This document shows positions 1 through 4,677 of a stretch of DNA of 5,543 nt, piece by piece; within the stretch, counting starts at the first letter, position 1; every line of letters begins with the position of its first letter. The DNA comes from Planctomycetota bacterium (GTDB lineage Bacteria > Planctomycetota > Phycisphaerae > UBA1845): positions 1 to 5,543 of the forward strand of contig JADFHG010000275.1 of the NCBI GenBank assembly GCA_022567365.1, written 5' to 3'. The position numbers and the translations under genes are program-made. Under the pieces are notes generated by a model. The model was not told the origin of the DNA. It was given only the letters and a program-made list of their open reading frames with translations, and did not search any database.

Positions 1-60
1 CGCAGCCGCCACCGGCAAGTCAAGGGCGAGGGCCGCATGAAAATATGTCCGGGGTCGCAT
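1..60 (-). CDS. Possible start of a downstream gene, cut by the window edge
   Basis: On the minus strand an ATG at 60-58 lies four bases after the TAG stop of the enolase-superfamily gene. The frame stays open to the window edge, giving MRPRTYFHAALALDLPVAAA. Tight spacing would fit an operon, and a basic start followed by a hydrophobic run could be an export signal. Only 20 codons are visible, no convincing ribosome binding site precedes the ATG, and a second ATG at 38-36 opens another frame that also stays open. No function can be given; it may be chance. Confidence 0.2.
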   Translation of the reverse strand, partial: MRPRTYFHAALALDLPVAAA

Positions 61-64
61 CGCA

Positions 65-1255
65 CTACAACTTCACCACGACGGGGTCGGTATCGCCGAG
101 CCGAGCCAGCCGTGCCTCGTCGACGTCGCCGCTGATGCCCCCTTTCGGAATGCGCGGCGGTCTCCCACCGATACCGAAGCGAAGCCCTCGCCGCGTTACG
201 TCGGCGGTCAGCAGCAGCGACCCGAAACACCCTTCCGCCCAATCGACGCCGGGACAAACCTGAAGAAAATGGAGGCCGGCCGACGACAGGATGCTCGTCT
301 CCCCGACCATACAGCCCATCATTATGGGGATCTCCGAGCGCCGAGCGCGGGCGGCGATCCGCAGCGACGGCAGCATCCCGCCGCATTTGCTCAGACGAAT
401 GTTGAATCCGCCCGCGACCCCGAGCGCAATGAGCCTCTCCGCGTCGTTCATCGTGACGAGCGATTCGTCGTGCATGAGCCGAAACGAAAAGAGGTCGTGG
501 AGAATCGGGAGGTCCGCCTCCGAGCCCTTCGCGAGCGGCTGTTCCACACAAGCGATGGCAAGGTCTGCGGAGTCGCCCAACCATTCGATGGCCTCATCCT
601 TCGACCAGGCCCCATTGGCGTCCACCCGCAACGATGCCTTACCCCGGCGAATCGCGCGGTCGAGGTAACGAGCCACCCCTACGAGCCTTTCGCGGTCTCC
701 GGTCGTGCCGACCTTGAGTTTGAAATGGCGAAGCCCATACCAGTACATCCAACGGAGCCGTTTCAAAGTTCGGGCCGTATCGTCGCCGGCGAGCACACCG
801 CTGAACCGGATCGAGGAAATGGCGCCGGGGCTGCCGAACCTCGGCAATCCCATCCAGGCCACGACGTCATCCATTTGCCGATCAAAACACCGCAGGGTGG
901 CATCCAAGAGCGCCATCTCGACGGCCGCCCGCGCCGCCGGCACGGGAACGCCGTGCTCGTCCGTCCAGGGTAGGGCCTCGATCGCGGCGAGCGCGTCGGG
1001 GAACCGGTCCGCGTGAAACTCGGCGAGCACGGGGACGAAGACGCGCCCGATCGTCGCGACGGCGGTTTCGGTGTCTTCACCCGTTACGTATTTTCGGGGC
1101 AGCGTTTCGCCGTATCCGACGGTCCCATTTCGCAATTCGACCGAAACGATGATCGGCTCGCTCGTATCGCGACTGGTCGCGGCGTGCGAAACGCGTCGGC
1201 GCAGCGGGATGTGAAGCCGGTGTATATGAACGCGATCGACGATGGCAGGCATCAT
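65..1255 (-). CDS. Enolase-superfamily enzyme, muconate cycloisomerase / dipeptide epimerase type
   Basis: A 396-residue protein, a normal length for this family, which abstracts a proton alpha to a carboxylate using Mg2+ in a (beta/alpha)8 barrel. The N-terminal capping domain spans about residues 5-135, with GYGET at 47-51. The barrel carries the expected residues: KLK at 179-181 (catalytic Lys181), metal ligands Asp212 (RVDANGAW), Glu238 (VEQPL) and Asp263 (MHDES), and the opposite-face base Lys290 (RLSKCGG). MMGCMVGETS (312-321) matches the conserved segment that follows. Two lysines on opposite faces place it in the muconate-lactonizing subgroup, which includes dipeptide epimerases, o-succinylbenzoate synthase and cycloisomerases. 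The Asp-x-Asp that binds the dipeptide ammonium in Ala-Glu epimerases is not obvious; the matching stretch reads VDWAEGCFGSLLL (337-349), so the substrate is open. The frame extends upstream to 1561, but homology begins near the double ATG at 1255/1252, and no strong Shine-Dalgarno chooses between them. No signal peptide, so cytoplasmic. Confidence 0.9.
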   Translation of the reverse strand: MMPAIVDRVHIHRLHIPLRRRVSHAATSRDTSEPIIVSVELRNGTVGYGETLPRKYVTGEDTETAVATIGRVFVPVLAEFHADRFPDALAAIEALPWTDEHGVPVPAARAAVEMALLDATLRCFDRQMDDVVAWMGLPRFGSPGAISSIRFSGVLAGDDTARTLKRLRWMYWYGLRHFKLKVGTTGDRERLVGVARYLDRAIRRGKASLRVDANGAWSKDEAIEWLGDSADLAIACVEQPLAKGSEADLPILHDLFSFRLMHDESLVTMNDAERLIALGVAGGFNIRLSKCGGMLPSLRIAARARRSEIPIMMGCMVGETSILSSAGLHFLQVCPGVDWAEGCFGSLLLTADVTRRGLRFGIGGRPPRIPKGGISGDVDEARLARLGDTDPVVVKL

Positions 1256-1592
1256 GCCGCAAGCCCGCCGCGCAGGCCGCCCAGCACCAGATTCATAGTG
1301 CCATGTTTCGTAAGTCCCACGACAAAGTTTTCCACCCGAGCCGCGTGCCTTCGCCCGCGCGGTGTTACGAATAGCTTTGACCGTTGCCCGATCCCACGAC
1401 TCCGCGCAGGCTGTAGCATGCGTCGCAGACAGTTGTGACCGTTGTGAAACACGGCACTGGACATCGCGCGCGATTGTAGACACCCTTCCGTAGGATGCAA
1501 CGGTACTGCCCGATGCTATTCGATCTGTGGTGGAACAGGTGCGAGAGCGGTTTTGGCCCAATCCTCGGTGCGCGGATAAGCTCTCACGTGCA
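1256..1592. other. Divergent intergenic region
   Basis: This 337-nt gap lies between two divergently transcribed genes and should hold both promoters, but I see no convincing -35/-10 pair for either. A direct repeat GTTGTGA at 1432-1438 and 1441-1447 has a 9-bp period and could be a binding site. On the minus strand a short frame ending in MNLVLGGLRGGLAA stops at TGA (1254-1252), overlapping the enolase ATG as ATGA. That could be a coupled leader peptide, but no ribosome binding site supports it. The minus-strand frame of the enolase is also open across most of this stretch and shows no family similarity there. Confidence 0.5.
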
Positions 1593-2060
1593 ATGTCCGT
1601 GACATCAAGCGTTAGCGAGCATACGCCGGCCCCGTGCCCGCTCTGCGGATACGATCTTCGCGGGCACCCCGCCCAGACGCGCTGCCCCGAGTGCGGAAAG
1701 CCGGTCGATGCGGGAGCGGCCTACGCGGTACTGGCGCGCTGGGTCGAGCTGTGTATCCTTGATCAATGGTCCATTTGCATCCTTCAGACGATCGGTATGG
1801 TGTGCACGTTCGTCAGCGTGCTCGCCGTGCGGCAGGGTCAATACGTCGCGGTCGTGATCGGGCTCGCGGCCGGCGGGTACGTCGCCACCGCGACGTTGTG
1901 GTATCTCATCCTCCTGCCGTTCGTCATCCGGCGCGTTCGCCGTCCCAACTTTGCCGCCCTCCCGTGGCAACGGCGGCGCGAGCTTTCCCGCTGGGTGTGG
2001 ATCAACGCGTTTCTGATCGCGCTGTTGCCGGTAGCCGTGATCGTGCTGCGTCGTCTCTGA
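1593..2060 (+). CDS. Zinc-ribbon protein with three membrane segments
   Basis: A 155-residue protein of unknown function. Residues 15-36 form a compact zinc ribbon, CPLCGYDLRGHPAQTRCPEC followed by Gly-Lys, with metal-binding cysteines at 15, 18, 31 and 34. Three hydrophobic stretches follow, at about 59-79, 84-112 and 134-152, joined by basic loops (RRVRR at 113-117, RRRE at 127-130), so it is probably an inner-membrane protein with the ribbon outside the bilayer. The CPLCGYDLRG opening followed by membrane helices recurs in many planctomycete hypothetical proteins, a statement from memory; no reaction or partner is established for the type as far as I know. The ATG at 1593 is chosen because the ribbon normally lies close to the N-terminus. 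A GTG at 1527 in the same frame would add 22 residues without recognisable features. Neither start has a clear Shine-Dalgarno. It is transcribed divergently from the enolase-type gene, and no terminator is evident after the stop. Confidence 0.82.
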   Translation: MSVTSSVSEHTPAPCPLCGYDLRGHPAQTRCPECGKPVDAGAAYAVLARWVELCILDQWSICILQTIGMVCTFVSVLAVRQGQYVAVVIGLAAGGYVATATLWYLILLPFVIRRVRRPNFAALPWQRRRELSRWVWINAFLIALLPVAVIVLRRL

Positions 2061-2373
2061 TTTCCACCATCCCGCAACGCAGCCTTGACGTCGATCCGAA
2101 CTGCGGTCTTCACTCGGCGCGAGTGTTGGGATCATGCGAAGCCGGCGTCTCGCGTGTACTGCGCGGTTGCGGTACGATAAGACAGCGTAACGGCGCGTTG
2201 GCGGCGTTGGAGTCATGAGTGCCGCAGGGCGCCGCCTGCATGGAGGCAATATCGTGGGTAACTTTTCAGCCGTCGGCAACGTCCGTGTCGGATAGCGGCG
2301 GGGCGCGGCAACGCCTGTCATGGGCTCCCATGGAGCAGGGGGGGAAAGCGAAAAGGGTTGACAGTGGCGAGGC
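2061..2373. other. Gene-free stretch after the zinc-ribbon gene
   Basis: Several frames are open here but none reads like a protein, and none has a start with a ribosome binding site. A 6-bp inverted repeat, CATGGG/CCCATG with a 2-nt centre, lies at 2319-2332, followed by a purine-rich run. A TTGACA at 2358-2363 resembles a -35 box, but the correctly spaced -10 position is all G and C. Nothing else recognised. Confidence 0.4.
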
Positions 2374-2424
2374 GTGCCGGGCGCGCCAGCCCGAGGCGGT
2401 GCCTCGCTGGCCCGGACGCGGCAC
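2374..2424. repeat. REP-like stem-loop, copy 1
   Basis: An imperfect inverted repeat. The inner stem pairs GCCAG (2385-2389) with CTGGC (2407-2411) and CGAGGC (2392-2397) with GCCTCG (2401-2406), around a GGT loop at 2398-2400 with a two-base bulge. An outer stem GTGCCG/CGGCAC (2374-2379 with 2419-2424) closes an internal loop. It shares two ordered 9-bp blocks, GCCAGCCCG and GGCGGTGCC, with the element at 2497-2530, which suggests a dispersed palindromic repeat family rather than a terminator. No T-run follows. Confidence 0.55.
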
Positions 2425-2496
2425 GGACCCCTACGGGCAGCACGGTAGGCCGCTCGCTCACCGTCGCGACGCAGATCACCGGATCACCGGCAACGG

Positions 2497-2530
2497 GCCA
2501 GCCCGCTTGCGGGTGGCGGTGCCACACCCG
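2497..2530. repeat. REP-like stem-loop, copy 2
   Basis: It contains the same blocks as the element at 2374-2424: GCCAGCCCG (2497-2505) and GGCGGTGCC (2515-2523), here further apart. It can fold two competing ways: CCCGC/GCGGG around TT (2502-2513), or GTGGC/GCCAC around the same GGT loop (2513-2525). A tandem 8-mer, GATCACCG twice, lies just upstream at 2474-2489. It is probably a diverged member of the same intergenic repeat. Confidence 0.45.
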
Positions 2531-2567
2531 TACACGGCTACTAACCGATGCCGCACTGATCACTACG

Positions 2568-2613
2568 AACTGGCAACTGACAACTCAGAGAGCACTGACA
2601 ACTCAGAACTTCC
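2568..2613. repeat. Degenerate heptamer array
   Basis: Three adjacent 7-mers, AACTGGC, AACTGAC and AACTCAG (2568-2588), are followed after five bases by ACTGAC, AACTCAG and AACTTCC (2594-2613). Seen as longer units, ACTGACAACTCAGA occurs twice exactly, at 2576-2589 and 2594-2607, with an 18-bp period. The array resembles the short tandemly repeated heptamers described between genes in cyanobacteria; whether it belongs to a family in this genome cannot be seen here. Confidence 0.55.
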
Positions 2614-2758
2614 CAAGGAATTGCCCACTTCCCCCCTGACCACCGCTGGCAAGTGACACTGCAAGTCCGTTCCTCCCGGTGGCCGGGCGGTCGGGTTGAC
2701 CTCGCGCCTCCGATCAACATGTGCCGTACGCACGCGGGCCGCAAACCGTCCACGAGCC

Positions 2759-2797
2759 GTCGAGCAAGATTATTTGCCGAGATTTGTCTTGCCCGAC
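2759..2797. repeat. Inverted repeat with 17-nt loop
   Basis: GTCG (2759-2762) and GCAAGA (2764-2769) pair with TCTTGC (2787-2792) and CGAC (2794-2797), with a single A/C mismatch between the two stem parts. The loop is T-rich and the downstream sequence has no T-run. It is the weakest of the nearby stem-loops and could be chance. Confidence 0.35.
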
Positions 2798-2849
2798 ACC
2801 CCGTCGCTTGGTTATGTTGAACGGTTGAGGAAGGGTTTGAAGCGGAGGG

Positions 2850-2887
2850 TTGATGCAGGTCGGACGATATCGCCCGACCTGCATCAA
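2850..2887. repeat. 38-bp near-perfect palindrome
   Basis: Arms of 14 bp, TTGATGCAGGTCGG (2850-2863) and CCGACCTGCATCAA (2874-2887), match without error. The 10 bases between them are A, the 8-bp palindrome CGATATCG (2865-2872), and C, so the whole element is symmetric about 2868/2869 except for one mismatched pair. Arms this long this close together are very unlikely by chance. No T-run lies on either side, the nearest upstream gene ends 790 bp away and the next starts 483 bp downstream, so a simple gene-end terminator is not the natural reading. It could be a regulator binding site, the stem of an RNA, or a repeat or mobile-element end. Confidence 0.8.
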
Positions 2888-2890
2888 TGG

Positions 2891-2911
2891 TGCCGGAGCG
2901 TCACGCCGGCA
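2891..2911. repeat. Short stem-loop next to the palindrome
   Basis: TGCCGG (2891-2896) pairs with CCGGCA (2906-2911) around a 9-nt loop. It begins three bases after the 38-bp palindrome and is followed 10 bases later by another strong hairpin. Alone it would be unremarkable in GC-rich DNA; its position between two strong stems is why it is listed. Confidence 0.4.
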
Positions 2912-2921
2912 TAGGATCGTA

Positions 2922-2958
2922 CCTTGGTGCGCCGCGTGCCTTCACGCGGCCGCCAAGG
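2922..2958. repeat. Strong GC-rich hairpin
   Basis: GCCGCGTG (2931-2938) pairs perfectly with CACGCGGC (2943-2950) across a CCTT loop. The stem continues outward through G2929-C2951 and a possible T-G wobble to CCTTGG (2922-2927) with CCAAGG (2953-2958), giving about 16 pairs with one bulged base. The sequence after it on the plus strand (CATTTTGC at 2967-2974) has only a short, offset T-run, so it is a poor intrinsic terminator. Confidence 0.6.
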
Positions 2959-3048
2959 GGCATTGCATTTTGCTTGGTTGCGGTCTTCAGTGGCTCGCCG
3001 GCTTTCCCATCAAGCATTGGCTGTTGGCGAAGAACGCTCCCCTTTTCC

Positions 3049-3087
3049 CGTCGCGGTATTCGGCAGTCACCGAAGAGTATTGCGACG
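3049..3087. repeat. Two-part stem-loop
   Basis: CGTCGC (3049-3054) pairs with GCGACG (3082-3087), and inside it TTCGG (3059-3063) pairs with CCGAA (3070-3074) around a CAGTCA loop. The two stems are separated by an asymmetric internal loop. It is the last of the stem-loops that start at 2759. Confidence 0.4.
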
Positions 3088-3314
3088 TCGTTCACGCGGC
3101 ATGACAAACCCCCGCCGCGCGTCCGCATATATCATACGCATGGACGAGTGTCCGGGTCTCGTTTCTCTCGAGATTTCCTGTAAGAGTTTGTCCGACGGGT
3201 GTAGTAGGCCCCCCAGGCCGAGTGCCTAATGGTTGCCGGTCGTGTGTCGGCACAGATACGTCGATGGCCGCCCGCCATTGCCAATCAAGGGCGCGCCCCG
3301 CGACCGTTTGCGAT
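3088..3314. other. Gene-free stretch before the oxidoreductase pair
   Basis: No coding frame here reads like a protein on either strand. I see small palindromes only, such as TCTCGAGA near 3168 and a weak TAGGC/GCCTA pair at 3205-3228. The promoter of the oxidoreductase gene probably lies in or just after this stretch, but no clear -35/-10 pair can be named. Confidence 0.35.
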
Positions 3315-3353
3315 TCGTCGCCATTCGCGTATCGTCGCCGTTCGCGTCGAACG
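3315..3353 (+). promoter_or_regulatory. Tandem repeat and inverted repeat upstream of the oxidoreductase
   Basis: TCGTCGCCATTCGCGT (3315-3330) recurs as TCGTCGCCGTTCGCGT (3332-3347), one mismatch, period 17 bp. The second copy overlaps a perfect inverted repeat CGTTCG-CGT-CGAACG (3339-3353) that ends 17 bases before the ATG at 3371. Such an arrangement could be an operator or a leader hairpin affecting translation. No matching regulator gene is in the window. Confidence 0.4.
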
Positions 3354-3370
3354 TATGACAGGACGTTTTC

Positions 3371-4666
3371 ATGGCCCGTAGAAAGAGAATCACTCGGCGA
3401 AGGTTCCTTCGTGACGCCGGCGCGACCTGTGCGGTCTTCTCCATCGTGCCGCGACACGTACTCGGCGGACCCGGCTATACGCCACCCAGCGAAGTCATCA
3501 CCCGCGCGGTCATCGGCACCGGCGGCATGGGCCTCACCGCGCACGTCACCGAGAACACGCCCGGCAAGCCCCCACAAACGCTTGCGGTCTGCGACGTTGA
3601 CTACAAACATCTCGGCAATGCCATGAAGAAGGCCGGGCGATGCTGCGATGCATACACCGACTGGCGTCGCGTGCTCGAACGAACCGACATCGATACGATT
3701 CACGTCGCCACCCCGCCCCACTGGCACGCGCTGATCGGTATCGCCGCCGTCCAGGCGGGCTTCGACGTCTTCGAGGAAAAACCGTTTACCCGCACGATCC
3801 GCGAGGGCCGCGTATACGTCGAGACCGTTCAGCGATACGGTCGAATCCTTCAAATCAACACGCACTTCCGGTTCGGCAACTACTACCAATTCGGATCCTC
3901 GCGCCGGCTCCGAAAACTGGTGGACAGCGGGCTGCTGGGAAAACCGCTCACCGTCCGTGTGACGCGCGGTCAGGGCCGCGACTGGAAGATCAAGATGTGG
4001 AGCGGCAGGAGAAACCTCGCGCCGCGGGAGATCCCGCCCGAGTTGGACTACGACTCTTGGCTGGGACCGGCGCCGAAGAAACCGTATCACGAACATCGCG
4101 TGCACCAGAGCTTTCGCGGTTACTGGGACTACGACGGCGGCGGTCTCGCCGACATGGGGCAGCACTTCCTCGACAGCGTGCAATATTTCCTCGACAAGGA
4201 CGACACGGGACCGATCGAGATCGTCGCCGACGCACCTTGGCCGCCGCATCCGGATGCGGTGGGGCTATGGGGCACCGTCCGGCTGACCTACGCGGACGGC
4301 GACACGATCATCCTCGGCAGCGGTGAATGGGGCGAACCCGAACCGGAAGGACTGCCGTTTATCGAAGGACCGGCGGGCAAGGTTTACGAGAACTACGAAA
4401 CCGATCCGCCCGGTCTCTTCGACAAGCTCGACGCCTATCCCGATCCCGCGCCGCTCATCGATTTCGAAACGGCCGTACGTACGCGCGAAAAAGCCGGCGG
4501 CAATGAGTCCGTGTCGCATCGTTCGTGTACGCTCGTCAACCTGGCGAACATCGCGATCCGATGCGGCAGACCCCTGAATTGGGACCCGGTTCGAGAGGAG
4601 TTCATCAACGATGCGGTCGCGAATCGATTCGTAGACCAGCCGATGCGGCCGCCGTGGCATTTGTAG
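3371..4666 (+). CDS. Tat-exported Gfo/Idh/MocA-family oxidoreductase
   Basis: A 431-residue NAD(P)-dependent dehydrogenase of the glucose-fructose oxidoreductase / inositol dehydrogenase / MocA family. Residues 8-14 (TRRRFLR) are a twin-arginine export motif followed by a hydrophobic stretch to about 32, so the protein should leave the cytoplasm folded with its cofactor. The Rossmann fold has GTGGMG at 49-54, TPPHWHA at 114-120 and the family's EKP at 136-138, whose lysine contributes to catalysis. ADMGQH (260-265) contains the conserved Asp-x-Gly-x-His region, where the histidine usually acts on the substrate. The C-terminal part, through DADAPWPP-like text near 287-292 and WDP...NRF near 404-420, matches the extra domain of the large planctomycete subfamily. 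Substrates of this subfamily are mostly unknown; sugars or cyclitols are likely. AGGA at 3360-3363 gives a seven-base spacing to the ATG. An HEAT-repeat gene follows at once. Confidence 0.93.
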   Translation: MARRKRITRRRFLRDAGATCAVFSIVPRHVLGGPGYTPPSEVITRAVIGTGGMGLTAHVTENTPGKPPQTLAVCDVDYKHLGNAMKKAGRCCDAYTDWRRVLERTDIDTIHVATPPHWHALIGIAAVQAGFDVFEEKPFTRTIREGRVYVETVQRYGRILQINTHFRFGNYYQFGSSRRLRKLVDSGLLGKPLTVRVTRGQGRDWKIKMWSGRRNLAPREIPPELDYDSWLGPAPKKPYHEHRVHQSFRGYWDYDGGGLADMGQHFLDSVQYFLDKDDTGPIEIVADAPWPPHPDAVGLWGTVRLTYADGDTIILGSGEWGEPEPEGLPFIEGPAGKVYENYETDPPGLFDKLDAYPDPAPLIDFETAVRTREKAGGNESVSHRSCTLVNLANIAIRCGRPLNWDPVREEFINDAVANRFVDQPMRPPWHL

Positions 4667-4671
4667 GGGAG
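4665..4671 (+). promoter_or_regulatory. Ribosome binding site deciding a TTG start
   Basis: AGGGGAG begins inside the TAG stop of the oxidoreductase gene and ends six bases before TTG at 4678. The first ATG of the same frame, at 4687, would be 15 bases away, too far for this site. The arrangement favours the TTG and suggests translational coupling with the upstream gene. Confidence 0.6.
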
Positions 4672-4677
4672 CGATCC

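Noticed and set aside
269..973. Plus-strand open frame of 234 codons
   Set aside because: Antisense to the enolase-superfamily gene and without recognisable features.
1256..1561. N-terminal extension of the enolase-type protein by 102 residues
   Set aside because: The family begins a few residues before the first beta strand, which matches the ATG at 1255. The extension has no domain and extends into the divergent promoter region.
2358..2386. TTGACA as a sigma-70 promoter
   Set aside because: The -10 position at 17-bp spacing is GCGCGC, and no gene follows at a useful distance.
2474..2613. CRISPR array
   Set aside because: The repeats are 7-18 bp in period without uniform spacers, and no cas gene is present.
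2219..2656. Open frame of 145 codons in the repeat region
   Set aside because: It runs straight through the REP-like elements and the heptamer array, and its product has no protein-like pattern.
2850..2958. Intrinsic terminators
   Set aside because: The stems are strong, but neither strand has a T-run directly after them and no gene ends nearby.
2901..3128. Minus-strand frame of 75 codons
   Set aside because: Overlaps the hairpin at 2922-2958, has no ribosome binding site and no recognisable family.
2850..3229. Overlapping short plus-strand frames of 84-101 codons
   Set aside because: They translate across the palindrome or hairpins in several frames at once, lack ribosome binding sites and match nothing I know. 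A small real gene cannot be fully excluded.
3092..4249. Long open frame of 385 codons on the minus strand
   Set aside because: It is antisense to the oxidoreductase gene, whose protein shows clear family motifs. The reverse frame has GC-rich low-complexity composition and no recognisable domain.
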